From positions 1 through 64,000 of the forward strand of contig JAQWZF010000004.1 of the NCBI GenBank assembly GCA_029253585.1: a stretch of 64,000 bases of DNA. Direction: 5' to 3'. The notes beneath the pieces are model-generated. The model was not told where the DNA came from. It worked only from the letters and a program-made list of their open reading frames with translations, and did not search any database. Position 1 is the stretch's first letter. Each line of letters opens with the position of its first letter. Source of the DNA: Gammaproteobacteria bacterium (GTDB lineage Bacteria > Pseudomonadota > Gammaproteobacteria > Pseudomonadales > Pseudohongiellaceae). A program made the position numbers and the translations under genes. Of this stretch, positions 7,231-16,809 are shown piece by piece.

Positions 7231-9549
7231 CTAATAACTTAAAAATTCCTCTCGGATTTGCTGCGTTGCTATCTGCTCCTCGGTAAATGGCAGGTCTACC
7301 CATTGGCTCTGAGAATAGAGTTTAGTCATGTCAGAATAGAACTCTGAATCTGGTTCGGGAGATTGTGAGTAGGTGAGGATAGCCTTCGCATTCGGCGTGC
7401 CATCGTCATTCCAGGTCACCGCTTGGATATAGCTGTTGCCATGGGTGATGGGGTTATAACCACCTTTATCCGCATCAAAACGTGATGTGATCACGCTGAA
7501 CATGCCTTGGCCACCGGAACCGCCCGGAATACCGATCTTATCTTCATTGCGTAGAACAAATTGTACATCTCCCCATTTCGCATCTAATGCTATGCCAGCC
7601 TCGTTCAAGGAAGCTACTGCCTCTTGCAGTGAAGCAATTACAAATTCCTGTGTAGCAGTTTCATCGATTCTCAGACCGCTAGGGGTATGTATAGGGTTGT
7701 TTAGGTCAAAAGGCACTGAATAATGGTCGCGCAGTGATCGAGAAATATTCCAAAAGCGATTGAAAATTACAGCACCAACACTATTTAGATCTTGCCGTCT
7801 GTCCCACTGAGCCAAAATCCCGCAGGCTTCTTTTAGGTCTTCGCTTGGTTTGCAGATAGCTAGAATATCATCTAGAAAAACCTCAGCGCCGTAGTGCCTA
7901 TGATTAAAGAGTAAGTTTTGAACCATAGCTTGATCGAATTTTTGATCGGTACTCAATACTTCCTCTACGAACTTCAAGCCAGCACGAGTCCGCAGCGAGC
8001 GCGTTTGCTGCTCGTTGCCTATTATTGGTGAAAACCCCTCTAGACGATTGTCTGGATTAGACAGCCAGTAAGAGTCGTTGCTGTTGCTCACGTAAGTGTC
8101 AGTGATCAGGCTTGGTTGCTCTGTCGGTGGCATCAATCCCGGGTAGGCGGCTCGTGAGTCTATCTGCCAATTGCATGAAGGATCTGATCCGTTGAGGGTG
8201 ATGACACGTTGTCCATTTTCTGTATCGACAGCACAACGATTTAACAGTTCTGATGAGACATTCGGGATGGCGGACATGTCTGCATAGAGTGCACCTCCAC
8301 TCACATCGGCCGCGATTGTATTCACAAATGCCGCGCCCTGATGCGTGGCAAGAGCTGTACGTAATTCGCTTACATTGCGAGCGCTGTTAATGTCTTTGTA
8401 CTGATCGCCTGAGCGGTAGTTCTCGTAGTTTACATCGCGCATTGCATAGACATATTGATCGTTCCAGGGAGTAGATTCGCCAACGACGACCGGCCCTAAA
8501 TGTGTCATATGAATGGTGCGAGTTACGGGTCCGCCACTGGTTTCAACTTCAACCTGCAGAGCCTCGATGTGGTGCACATCATCCCCTAGTCGATAGGCCA
8601 TAGGATTGCCCGGCACTAAATCAAGTCGGAACATAGTGAAGCGCATAGCAGTGGAAACAGTGTGAGACCAAGCCACATTCTCTGTGAACCCTATAGCGAC
8701 TCGCGAAGTGGTTACCAAGCTAGCACCCATCACGTCAACTTCGCCTGGAAGAGTGAGGTGGGCAATGTGGAATCTCGAGGGGCCATGCCAGGGGTAATGA
8801 GGATTGCCTAGAAGGATGCCGCGGCCACTCTCCGTCAATGCACTGCCAAAGCCTAATGCATTGCTGCCTATCATTTGAGGGTCAACGAATAGGTTGAGCG
8901 TGTCCAACTGTGCCAATTCGAGCCCGTGTTCAGCGGTTGCGATTTCATTGGTAACACGACCAAGCCCGTAGCGAATACCCACGCCGATGGCTATCTTTGC
9001 TATGTCTCTCTCTGTAATTGGGGTTATCCATGGTGCATTGTTGCAAGAGGCTGGCATATTGCCGGCTTGAGTTTCAATAAAATTGTTATAGCCAGCCACG
9101 TAGCCTACATCCATTTTGTGGCTTTCGCTTGATCCGTAAGCGAGATATTCATTAATCTTCGCTGGATGTAATAGAGCGCGATGGAATGCGTCGGCATTGA
9201 TGTTGCGCTCGCTCGCCTCGAAATATTTTGCCTGCTCGCCACGTACTGTCACAAATTCGCGAGCTAGGGTGCAGATGGTGTTGGTTGCAATCCCGTGAGC
9301 AAAACCATACCCCAAGCCTTCCCAGTCATTAGCCTTAATATGTGGGATGCCGTGAGTAGTCCAGCGGATTTGGACTTCTTTTAGTGTTTCAGCCTCACTT
9401 AGGTCCATATTTCCAATCGGCATATCTTCCGCTGCCGCTACGCCTGGATCTTGAGACTCGGGTGAACAAGAGGAAACCAGTACAGCAAGAGAAAGGGGTA
9501 GTATTGCAGCGATGAATCGAATTTTTGTCAGTGCTAGAAATAATTTCAT
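7231..9549 (-). CDS. Penicillin/acyl-homoserine-lactone acylase family lipoprotein
   Basis: A 772-residue Ntn hydrolase of the S45 family. The N-terminus has a lipoprotein signal (LAVLVSSC, Cys28), so the enzyme is probably tethered in the periplasm. Such proteins self-cleave before a nucleophilic Ser; the site here is DPQMIGS|NALGFG, Gly228-Ser229, followed by GILLGNPHYPWHGPSRF, which is typical of the beta-chain start. The gap between the chain regions and the total length fit the AHL acylase / aculeacin acylase group better than classical penicillin G acylases. These enzymes hydrolyse amide-linked acyl chains, for example of quorum signals or lipopeptides. The gene is monocistronic. The substrate cannot be assigned from sequence. 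Confidence 0.88.
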   Translation of the reverse strand: MKLFLALTKIRFIAAILPLSLAVLVSSCSPESQDPGVAAAEDMPIGNMDLSEAETLKEVQIRWTTHGIPHIKANDWEGLGYGFAHGIATNTICTLAREFVTVRGEQAKYFEASERNINADAFHRALLHPAKINEYLAYGSSESHKMDVGYVAGYNNFIETQAGNMPASCNNAPWITPITERDIAKIAIGVGIRYGLGRVTNEIATAEHGLELAQLDTLNLFVDPQMIGSNALGFGSALTESGRGILLGNPHYPWHGPSRFHIAHLTLPGEVDVMGASLVTTSRVAIGFTENVAWSHTVSTAMRFTMFRLDLVPGNPMAYRLGDDVHHIEALQVEVETSGGPVTRTIHMTHLGPVVVGESTPWNDQYVYAMRDVNYENYRSGDQYKDINSARNVSELRTALATHQGAAFVNTIAADVSGGALYADMSAIPNVSSELLNRCAVDTENGQRVITLNGSDPSCNWQIDSRAAYPGLMPPTEQPSLITDTYVSNSNDSYWLSNPDNRLEGFSPIIGNEQQTRSLRTRAGLKFVEEVLSTDQKFDQAMVQNLLFNHRHYGAEVFLDDILAICKPSEDLKEACGILAQWDRRQDLNSVGAVIFNRFWNISRSLRDHYSVPFDLNNPIHTPSGLRIDETATQEFVIASLQEAVASLNEAGIALDAKWGDVQFVLRNEDKIGIPGGSGGQGMFSVITSRFDADKGGYNPITHGNSYIQAVTWNDDGTPNAKAILTYSQSPEPDSEFYSDMTKLYSQSQWVDLPFTEEQIATQQIREEFLSY

Positions 9550-9974
9550 AGTGAGCCTCGAAAAATTAATGAGTAAATGTACTGAATAAATGATTTTCTA
9601 AGCACCCCATACGATAATTTGCAGAGGCGAAGGACTAACGAAGAGAGGCTGCTATTAGGCTGGTGAAGAAGCAGCATCTAAATTTTTCCTTAAATGTGTT
9701 CTCTCGTATCTAATCTTAGCGTACTCAACGCTAGTCGGAGTTGGCAGCTTATCCGACCCACTGTTGGGGAGTCCATTGAAATATTGAGGATTCAGGGAAA
9801 TAGTCGAGCGTTCACCGCCATTCGACTTCCGCCACGAGGTTTATCGATGTTCTGCCCCGTGACTTGTGCTGGAAAGCCCTAACTTCGCGAATGCGAGGCG
9901 CTGGGGCTTGAGCCCGTAACTGGCCAGGCATCAAGAAAGGCGCGCCAACTGCTGCTGCCATGGCAGCAGACTCA
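9550..9974. other. Intergenic region between acylase and msrA
   Basis: No convincing gene is seen. The stretch holds the presumed promoter of the acylase gene and, at 9952-9969 just past the msrA stop, a perfect 18-base palindrome CTGCTGCCATGGCAGCAG without loop or T tract. A frame overlapping the msrA end has no recognisable product. Confidence 0.5.
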
Positions 9975-10472
9975 TTAAGCCGAGGGAAGTAACCAGTTAG
10001 GTCTGGGGAAGTGACAGGTGTAGCCATTGGGGCTTTTTTCTAAGTAGTCTTGGTGTTCAGTTTCAGCTTCCCAAAAGTCGCCCAAAGGCTCTACTTCGGT
10101 TACTACCTTTCCAGGCCACAGCCCTGAAGCATTCACATCGGCGATAGTTTTTAGTGCTTCTGCTTGCTGTGCCTCAGAGGCATAATAGATAGCAGAGCGA
10201 TAAGACATTCCAATGTCATTGCCTTGTCTATTCTCTGTACTAGGGTCATGGATTTGAAAGAAAAGCTCCAAAATTTGTCGATAACTGACCACCTCATTAT
10301 CAAATAAAATTTCGATAGCTTCGGCATGATTGCCGTGATTGCGATAGGTTGCATTGGCTACTTCACCACCCGTATAACCAACACGCGTTGCTGTGACGCC
10401 GGGATGCTTGCGAATAAGATCCTGCATGCCCCAGAAACAGCCACCGGCTAGTACTGCACGTTCATTTGCCAT
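9975..10472 (-). CDS. msrA: Peptide-methionine (S)-S-oxide reductase MsrA
   Basis: 165 residues. It reduces the S epimer of methionine sulfoxide in proteins. The catalytic motif GGCFWG places the nucleophile at Cys12. Further family blocks are [45 protein letters not shown] and [20 protein letters not shown], with a second Cys in YTCHF near the C-terminus as a possible resolving residue. There is no signal peptide, so it is cytoplasmic. It begins two bases after the msrB stop, so the pair is one transcription unit and probably translationally coupled. A dead MsrA of another subgroup is at 5272-5640. Confidence 0.96.
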   Translation of the reverse strand: MANERAVLAGGCFWGMQDLIRKHPGVTATRVGYTGGEVANATYRNHGNHAEAIEILFDNEVVSYRQILELFFQIHDPSTENRQGNDIGMSYRSAIYYASEAQQAEALKTIADVNASGLWPGKVVTEVEPLGDFWEAETEHQDYLEKSPNGYTCHFPRPNWLLPSA

Positions 10473-10474
10473 TG

Positions 10475-10921
10475 TTAAATATCCTCTACTTGATCTAGAT
10501 AGGCTTCATAGCCGTTGCTGCTCATTTCTTCACGAGGGATGAAACGTAATGAAGCTGAATTAATGCAATATCGCAGACCGCCTTGATCTGCGGGCCCGTC
10601 CGGGAACACATGACCCAAGTGACTATCACCATGAGTGGAACGCACCTCAGTGCGGATCATACCGTGGGAAGTGTCAGTAATTTCATTCATGTTGGCTGAG
10701 TCTATCGGCTTAGTAAAGCTTGGCCAGCCACATCCTGATTCATACTTGGCAGATGAGGCAAAAAGAGGCTCTCCAGAAACTACATCAACGTAGATGCCAG
10801 GAGCTTTATTGTTCAATAGTTCACCGGTGCCAGCGCGCTCAGTACCACTTTCTTGGGTTACTCGAAACTGCTCTGGCGTCAGTGCAGAAATCGCATCCTG
10901 TGATTTTTGATATGTACTCAT
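10475..10921 (-). CDS. msrB: Peptide-methionine (R)-S-oxide reductase MsrB, zinc-less type
   Basis: 148 residues. It reduces the R epimer of methionine sulfoxide, complementing MsrA. The catalytic RYCINSASL motif gives Cys119. SGCGWPSF carries Cys64, the resolving position in forms that lack zinc. The two CxxC zinc-ligand pairs of the zinc-binding subgroup are absent: the first would lie in the segment [12 protein letters not shown]. The first gene of the msrB-msrA unit, it starts with ATG preceded by GAGGAGAAATTT, a good ribosome site. Confidence 0.95.
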   Translation of the reverse strand: MSTYQKSQDAISALTPEQFRVTQESGTERAGTGELLNNKAPGIYVDVVSGEPLFASSAKYESGCGWPSFTKPIDSANMNEITDTSHGMIRTEVRSTHGDSHLGHVFPDGPADQGGLRYCINSASLRFIPREEMSSNGYEAYLDQVEDI

Positions 10922-11015
10922 AAATTTCTCCTCGCCATTGATGAGATGTGGCTGTGGGGGTAACAGGCCCGTTCTTAAGATATTTCATTAGGGAAGTAAG
11001 ATTACCCTAATACAT

Positions 11016-11101
11016 GGGGTCAGAGATCAAGAGATTAAAGGGGTCAGAGTACTTAGATTCTAGATAGCATGTCATCCGATCAAGTTAATCCAGCCCCTTT
11101 A
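11016..11101. repeat. REP remnant with GGGGTCAGAG motifs
   Basis: Between msrB and the aminotransferase gene, GGGGTCAGAG occurs at 11016 and again at 11040. TAAAGGGG (11036-11043) is mirrored by CCCCTTTA (11094-11101). The motif is the same as the ends of the RAYT element at 13352-14193. I read it as a solo or internally deleted relative. The rest of 10922-11298 holds only the promoters of the two divergent genes. Confidence 0.6.
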
Positions 11102-11298
11102 TTCTGCTTACTACTGACTCACAATTTCCGGGTTAGCAATGTGTCGTTGCAACATGCTTGCAAACGCTGAACGGCCAACACCAAACTTGATCGAATATTC
11201 GTATTAAGAACTAAGTGTTGTTATTCTGACATCATCAATTTATCACTTCAATCAATTTGGATACGCCAAACTAGTTTGAGCGGTCCGAGAATCTATCA

Positions 11299-12420
11299 AT
11301 GAAATTTACTCCGTTTGATCTTGAATACACTCAATCTGTCTGGGAACAGAAAGTTGAGTTTAATCTCACTGAAAGTGGCGTGCATCCAATAACCCTGCAA
11401 GAGCTGATTGGCGAAGACGAAGGTTTGCTCGAGCGTTTATTACAGCTGGAAATCAACTACCCCCATGTGAATGGTATACCGCCATTGCGCGAGAACATCG
11501 CGGCGCTTTACGATGGGGCGGGTACGGAGAATGTGCTGGTTACCGTGGGTGCCGCAGAGGCTAATCACATTATCATACAAACGCTGTTGGAAGACGGTGA
11601 CGAGCTTGCAACCCTCACGCCAACCTATAAGCAAGTCTGGGGCATTGCTGCTAACAGCAATCATCTCGTAAGACCGTTTCGCTTAGACCCCGATCAGGCT
11701 TGGGCATTAGATGTCGAAGACCTACATCGGCAGGTCAATGCGAAGACCAAGATCATCGCATTGGTAAATCCTAATAATCCCACGGGGCATATTCTTACCG
11801 AAGAAGAAATGGATGTGATCGTTGCTGCGGCGGATAGCGTCGGCGCCTGGATTTTGTCGGACGAAGTCTATCGCGGGGCCGAGCGAACTCAGGAAGCAGA
11901 GGCTCCGTCTTTTTTCGGCAGGTACGATAAGGTGCTAGCGGTAGGGAGCCTGAGCAAGGCCTATGGCTTGCCAGGTTTGCGTGTGGGTTGGGTGGTTGGG
12001 CCTCCCGACACCATCGAAGATCTCTGGCGTAGACACGAGTACACGGCTATCACTGCTGGCATGATCAGCAATCATCTCGCTGCACACGCCCTCTCTGAAT
12101 CGGTTAGGCCGCGGCTGCGCGCCCGTGCTCGCGACTATATAAAGGCGGGATACCTCGTGCTGAAATCGTGGATGGATAGCCAGCAAGGGCTGTTTTCACA
12201 CACACCGCCGCAAGCCTCGGCCGTGACTTTCATTCGGTATGGTCTAGACGTTAGCGCTACGGAGTTGATGGAAAAGCTCTGCAGGGAGGCGAGTGTATTC
12301 GTCGGCGCAGGCGACTCCTTCGGTATGGATAAGCATATTCGTATTGCGTTTGGTCAGGAGAAAGAAGTATTGGAAGAAGCATTCAGCCGAATCGAGCGAA
12401 CACTGGATAGCCTGCGTTGA
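11299..12420 (+). CDS. PLP-dependent aminotransferase, class I/II
   Basis: 373 residues, fold type I. The family marks are ALVNPNNPTG (about residues 154-163), SDEVYRG, the PLP lysine in VGSLSKAYGLPGLRVGW (Lys220) and a C-terminal Arg in KHIRIAFG that binds the substrate carboxylate. No signal peptide. The stop codon overlaps the TTG start of the following cyclodeaminase homologue, so the two form a tight unit, presumably acting on the same amino or keto acid. The N-terminus is unusual for aspartate aminotransferases and fits a group of small aminotransferases of unknown substrate. The specific reaction is not assignable. Confidence 0.88.
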   Translation: MKFTPFDLEYTQSVWEQKVEFNLTESGVHPITLQELIGEDEGLLERLLQLEINYPHVNGIPPLRENIAALYDGAGTENVLVTVGAAEANHIIIQTLLEDGDELATLTPTYKQVWGIAANSNHLVRPFRLDPDQAWALDVEDLHRQVNAKTKIIALVNPNNPTGHILTEEEMDVIVAAADSVGAWILSDEVYRGAERTQEAEAPSFFGRYDKVLAVGSLSKAYGLPGLRVGWVVGPPDTIEDLWRRHEYTAITAGMISNHLAAHALSESVRPRLRARARDYIKAGYLVLKSWMDSQQGLFSHTPPQASAVTFIRYGLDVSATELMEKLCREASVFVGAGDSFGMDKHIRIAFGQEKEVLEEAFSRIERTLDSLR

Positions 12421-13382
12421 GTAGGAAAGTCACGCTGGATCAGATCAAGCAGATTCTGCCTACTCTGGACCTAGTCCCCATTATTGAGCAGGGCTTTGCC
12501 GCCTACAGCCAGGGCCTCTGTGTAGTGCCTCCAGTCGGTGAACTGACATTCCAAGACCCACCCGCGGATGTGCATATCAAGTACGGCTACATCAAGGATG
12601 ACGATTTCTATCTCGTAAAAATCGCCTCAGGATTCTATGAGAACCCGAAGCAGGGCCTGCCGTCCAGCAATGGCTTGATGCTCTTGTTTAGTTCCCACAC
12701 CGGAGAACTAGTTGCGACGCTGTTGGATGAGGGCTACCTCACCGATGTGAGAACCGGTGTTGCCGGCGCTATCGCAGCTAAGCATTTGGCTCCGAAAGAT
12801 GTGGAGTGCATCGGTATGGTTGGTACGGGCACCCAAGCACGTATGCAACTACGCTACCTAGCTCCAGAAATTGATTGCAGGAAGCTACAGATTTTAGGCA
12901 GAACTAGCGACGCTGTAGATTCATTTCGAGAATATGCCCAGGCCTTGGGATTCGAAGTGAGTATCGCGAGCAGTGGCGGCGAGATTGTGAACAGCTGTAA
13001 TCTAGTAGTTACCGCTACGGCTAGTGCGGCGCCTCTATTAGACCTGGAACACTACTCAGGAAATGGTTTGCACATCACCGCCGTTGGCTCCGATACTCCG
13101 GAAAAGCAAGAGCTAACAGAACGCTCTATGCTACGAGCAGATTTAGTCGTGGCAGATAGCCAAGCGCAGTGCGAAAGTCGCGGAGAAATTCACCATGCCA
13201 TCGAAGCTGGCCTGATATCAATAGACGACACAGTTGAGCTAGGTAAGATAATCATCGGTGGTGCGCCAGGGCGCGAGAATGATCGGCAACTAAGTATTTG
13301 CGATCTAACCGGCGTTGCCGTTCAGGACATACAGATCGCGAAAGCTGTCTATAGAAATGGGGTCAGAGTAAATATCCAGTAG
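12417..13382 (+). CDS. Ornithine cyclodeaminase / mu-crystallin family protein
   Basis: 321 residues. Members use NAD(P) to cyclise, deaminate or reduce amino or imino acids. The substrate-binding lysine is in VKIASGF (Lys68), the conserved Asp and Arg are in YLTDVRTGVAGA, and the nucleotide-binding loop is GMVGTGTQA (about 133-141). The likely start is the TTG at 12417, overlapping the aminotransferase stop. The last residues, NGVRVNIQ, are not family sequence: they are encoded by the inserted REP repeat at 13352, which also supplies the TAG stop. The natural C-terminus has thus been replaced or trimmed by a few residues. It probably remains functional, since the core is complete. Confidence 0.88.
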   Translation: MSRKVTLDQIKQILPTLDLVPIIEQGFAAYSQGLCVVPPVGELTFQDPPADVHIKYGYIKDDDFYLVKIASGFYENPKQGLPSSNGLMLLFSSHTGELVATLLDEGYLTDVRTGVAGAIAAKHLAPKDVECIGMVGTGTQARMQLRYLAPEIDCRKLQILGRTSDAVDSFREYAQALGFEVSIASSGGEIVNSCNLVVTATASAAPLLDLEHYSGNGLHITAVGSDTPEKQELTERSMLRADLVVADSQAQCESRGEIHHAIEAGLISIDDTVELGKIIIGGAPGRENDRQLSICDLTGVAVQDIQIAKAVYRNGVRVNIQ

Positions 13383-14193
13383 AAATGGGGTCGGAGTAAA
13401 TATCCAGTAATTTTTGGTTTTCTAAGCGTTTCTACTAAACTTTGGGTACCTGTTTAATTTAACCCTAAGTTCAAGGATGAGCTTTGTGTCACGCCATTGA
13501 GATTGTGCCCCGCGGGAATTCCTCAGCATATAGTGCAGCGAGGTAATAATCGCCAGATCTGTTTTGCATCCGATGATGATATAGCAGCTTATGCAAACTG
13601 GTTACACGAAGCTGCACTCAAGTATGAAGTGTTGATACATGCATGGGTGTTCATGACCAACCACGTTCATTTGCTGGTAACGCCGCAAGTGGAGCTAGCC
13701 TCCTCATTGATGATGCAATACATCGGTCGTCATTACGTACGCTACTTTAACTACAAATACCGTAGAACCGGCACTCTTTGGGAAGGCCGTTATCACTCCG
13801 ATCTACTGCAAAAAGAGCACTACTTACTCGCGTGTCAGCGCTATATTGAATTGAATCCGGTAAGGGCGAAGATGGTGGCTGATCCAGCGGACTAAAAGTG
13901 GTCTAGCTATCGCAGCAATGCCCTTGGTGTGAAATCCGAATGTTGACACCCCACCCTGTATACATGAGCTTGGGAGGCACTAAGGCGAGTCGGCTACTCA
14001 ACTACCGAGCGCTATTTGGATCAGATACTGATGAAGGACTACTACAAGATATTTGCTACTCGTTGAACAAAGGCCTGGTGTTGGGAACGGAGCAATTCAA
14101 GACGGAGGTAGAGTCATTGACCGGGCGTCGAGTAAGGCCAGCCAGAAGAGAACGCAAGACGCCACAAATCTCTGGACATTTACTCTGACCCCA
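13352..14193. mobile_element. RAYT element 1, decayed, with REP ends
   Basis: The left end is a 28-base unit repeated in tandem (13352-13379 and 13380-13407, one difference), each containing GGGGTCAGAGTAAATATCCA. The right end, 14172-14193, is the inverse, CTGGACATTTACTCTGACCC, with one mismatch. Between them lies a Y1 transposase gene in decay. The element sits exactly between the convergent 3' ends of the cyclodeaminase gene and the leftward gene ending at 14199. Confidence 0.85.
13477..14188 (+). pseudogene. REP-associated Y1 transposase, pseudogene
   Basis: Intact family blocks are LCPAGIPQHIVQRGNNRQIC, the HUH-type motif MTNHVHLLV and the catalytic-tyrosine region YLLACQRYIELNPVRAKM. 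Three lesions are visible. An ATG at 13477 with an upstream AAGG site leads MSFVSR into a stop at about 13497 unless one base is added, after which RPLRLCPAG would read on. A TAA at 13893 replaces the usual Tyr codon before KWSSYRSNALGVKSE. A further frame slip at about 13938 separates LTPHPVYMSLGGTKASRLLN and the rest of the C-terminus. The last frame stops inside the right REP end. No product of full length can be made. Confidence 0.85.
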
Positions 14194-14198
14194 TTACT

Positions 14199-14906
14199 TT
14201 ACAAATCCGCAATAACACGATTTAAATGCTCCATAGCCTCATCTGTCGGCCCCGGATAATCCCCGGCAATCGGTACATTGCCAATATAACCAATATCCGC
14301 AACACCTTCCGGGCTAGTAAAGTAGCCGCCGAACACCAGTCGCCGCAGCCGTGCGAAAAACTGCACGGCATGTTCAAACTTCGGCATATCATGCCTATCT
14401 CTATAGGCAATGTCTTCAATAATCTCTATCTGCTGTGCATCACTGGCAGCGACAAAGCGGCTGCCGAAACGTCGGCCGGCTTCATCATCCAGCCATTGCA
14501 GTCCATTTAGAATTTGCACCCGGTCTCGATGCTGTGAAGAGTATGGCGCGCTCACCCATTCGTCAATAACATCAGGCACCCCGACTTCGGTAGCAGAAGG
14601 CCCGCGCTCATCCCTAGGGCAGATAATGTCGCTTAGCACGGCTACTTGATCCAATTGTGCAGCGCTTAAAGTTCTCGGCCAGGGAGCTGTGGGGCTAATC
14701 ATGCTGGGATCAGTGCCATAGCCATTGTCGCTAATTGCCGCGAAGTCTAGGTTAGGCCAATGGCTGGACGCATCAACCGCCGTAGCTTCGGGCTCCGGCG
14801 CCTCACAGGCAACGGCGATGCCGCCAATCATCACCACGCTAGTCATAGAGCCCATGCGTTTAAGGCTTTCCCGCCTGGTCATCTTGGGATTATAGACAGT
14901 GCTCAT
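14199..14906 (-). CDS. Gluconate 2-dehydrogenase subunit 3 family protein, Tat-exported
   Basis: 235 residues with a twin-arginine signal TRRESLKRMGS and a following Ala/Gly-rich stretch ending in a Cys. The body, with DQVAVLSDIICPRDERGPSA and the C-terminal GGYFTSPEG and YPGP segments, belongs to the small-subunit family that escorts GMC-type flavoprotein dehydrogenases through the Tat pathway. Its start codon overlaps the stop of the GMC oxidoreductase gene (ATGA), so the two are translated together and very probably form one periplasmic complex. It ends six bases from the right end of RAYT element 1. Confidence 0.85.
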   Translation of the reverse strand: MSTVYNPKMTRRESLKRMGSMTSVVMIGGIAVACEAPEPEATAVDASSHWPNLDFAAISDNGYGTDPSMISPTAPWPRTLSAAQLDQVAVLSDIICPRDERGPSATEVGVPDVIDEWVSAPYSSQHRDRVQILNGLQWLDDEAGRRFGSRFVAASDAQQIEIIEDIAYRDRHDMPKFEHAVQFFARLRRLVFGGYFTSPEGVADIGYIGNVPIAGDYPGPTDEAMEHLNRVIADL

Positions 14907-16597
14907 GCGGTTTCTCCTGCAGTCATTTGTTCGGCTAGGTGAGTCGCATTGCGCATAGCTAACGTTAGAATAGTGAGTGTGCAGTTCTTATGGGGGTTAG
15001 AAGTGAAGACACCCCCATCCATAACATACAGGTTGTCTACGTCCCAACATTGCCCCCACTGATTAACAACCGAAGTGGCCGGGTTGTTACCCATTCTTGT
15101 GGTGCCGACCTCATGAATGATTTGACCACCCGCCTTGATGGCTTGTTCGGGGGTAGCATCAGGATTGTTCACAATGCCGCCCATAGCCTCGATAATTTTC
15201 TTGCCCCATTCCAGACCGTGAGCAACCTGATTCAGTTCTTGCTCAGACCACTGCCAATGAAACTTGAGAACCGGGATTCCCCACTTATCTTTAACGTCTT
15301 CGTCGATTTCACAATAGCAGTTGTCGCTTTGTATCATCTCACCCCGCAGAGCCAGGTTTATATCCGTACCGTATAAATCTCTCACCTCGTCCTTAGCGCG
15401 CTTGCCATAGCCATCGACGCGACTGGCAACGCCCATGCCGGGAGAACTAAAGCCGCCGCCGACTTCAAAATGGTAGCCGCGAGTGAAATCAAGCGTGCCA
15501 TCCTTCTGGCCTGCGTTGTCCCACCAGGGAATATATAAATGATTGCTGGAATAGCCGTCTTCGTTGTATTTAGGGCGGCCTTTTAAGGCGGGTATAAAAC
15601 CGCCTATGTCGGCGCCTAGAGAGTCCATTAGATTGCGCCCTACCTGCCCGCTGCTATTCGCCAGGCCATTAGGGTGCAATGCGCTCTTCGAATTCAGCAT
15701 TAGTCGTGCTGTCTCGCAGGCACTGGCTGCAAGAATAACTCTATCAGCATCAACTCTTATGTCTTCTTTGGTGAGTCGGTTAACAAAGGTAACGCCCGAT
15801 GCCCGACCGTTTTTATTAACATGCACTTCTTTAACCATGGCATCGGTAACCAACTTCATATTGCCGGTTTTCTGTGCCCAGGGCAGTAGTGAGGTTGTAG
15901 TTTGAAAGGCTGCGCCGATGGAGCAGCCGCGGCCACAGCCGGTGGCATAGAAACAGGCTTTTCTGTCGTCCAGATCTTGAGTGATTACCGCGCGGCGCAT
16001 GGGCACGGCGGGTATGCCCATCTTGTCGGTAACCGCCTTCAATAATAATTCGTAGACGCGCGGTTTTGGTGGTGGTTGCAAAACGCCATCAGCCGAGGCC
16101 GGCGTATCTTCCAGGCCTGGGTTGGTGCCGGAAACACCGATCAGTTTTTCAGTGCGGTCATACCAGGGGGCGACTTCGTCATAGTCGATAGGCCAGTTCT
16201 CGCCCAGGCCATCACGATCGGCCATATTGAAATCTTCAGGCGTGAAGCGTGGCACCAGGCGGCCAAAGTGATTGGTTCGACCACCCAGCATACGGGCACG
16301 CCACCACATGAAACGCGTGCCGTCTGCCTCAGTGTAGGGCTCACCAGGGACTTGCCAGCCACCATCGACGGTGGCATCAAAATAGCCGAAGTTCTTGTCA
16401 CTCGTGCTGACGCCGCGCAGAGGGGCTTCGTGGTTTTGTTGAAACATCGGCGTTTCTGTAACCGGGTCATAATTTCTCCCGGCTTCCAGTAGCAACACCC
16501 TTATACCAGCCTCTGTCAGTATGTGGGCCGACATACCGCCACCGGCACCCGACCCGACTATCAGCACGTCGTATTCAAAACCCTCAAATGAAGCCAT
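14903..16597 (-). CDS. GMC family flavin oxidoreductase (sugar/glucoside 3-dehydrogenase-like)
   Basis: 564 residues. The FAD-binding loop is DVLIVGSGAGGGMSAHILTE with LLLEAGRNY following. ARMLGGRTNHFGR is in the substrate domain, and the GMC C-terminal domain carries HEVGTTRMGNN and VMDGGVFTSNPHKNCTLTI, where the His/Asn pair of the active site lies. No signal peptide of its own; export is expected in complex with the Tat-signal protein encoded by the next gene. The trio with a DUF1080 hydrolase points to a dehydrogenase that makes 3-keto glycosides. Start at 16597 has a good AGGGGAA site. The precise substrate is inference. Confidence 0.88.
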   Translation of the reverse strand: MASFEGFEYDVLIVGSGAGGGMSAHILTEAGIRVLLLEAGRNYDPVTETPMFQQNHEAPLRGVSTSDKNFGYFDATVDGGWQVPGEPYTEADGTRFMWWRARMLGGRTNHFGRLVPRFTPEDFNMADRDGLGENWPIDYDEVAPWYDRTEKLIGVSGTNPGLEDTPASADGVLQPPPKPRVYELLLKAVTDKMGIPAVPMRRAVITQDLDDRKACFYATGCGRGCSIGAAFQTTTSLLPWAQKTGNMKLVTDAMVKEVHVNKNGRASGVTFVNRLTKEDIRVDADRVILAASACETARLMLNSKSALHPNGLANSSGQVGRNLMDSLGADIGGFIPALKGRPKYNEDGYSSNHLYIPWWDNAGQKDGTLDFTRGYHFEVGGGFSSPGMGVASRVDGYGKRAKDEVRDLYGTDINLALRGEMIQSDNCYCEIDEDVKDKWGIPVLKFHWQWSEQELNQVAHGLEWGKKIIEAMGGIVNNPDATPEQAIKAGGQIIHEVGTTRMGNNPATSVVNQWGQCWDVDNLYVMDGGVFTSNPHKNCTLTILTLAMRNATHLAEQMTAGETA

Positions 16598-16809
16598 TCA
16601 ATTCCCCTGCTCACTTGTTCTTGTAAGTTGCGGTCCGCATTGAGCTCGATCTGAAGAGCATACTATAAGAAGCCTAGCGGCGAGCGCACGCAGTTATTCG
16701 CCCGGGCTTGATCTACTATTCTTGTGCTTTCTGGCGGCCTGAAAAATACAGGCTATAGCGGAAAGCTGCCAGGCGACTATCTAAATTATCTAGCGAATTT
16801 AGAAAATCG

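Noticed and set aside
9952..9969. Perfect palindrome after msrA as a terminator
   Set aside because: It has no loop and no T tract on either side; more likely chance or a protein-binding site.
9812..10027. 71-codon frame overlapping the msrA end
   Set aside because: It is a shadow frame of msrA plus non-coding sequence, without ribosome site or recognisable product.
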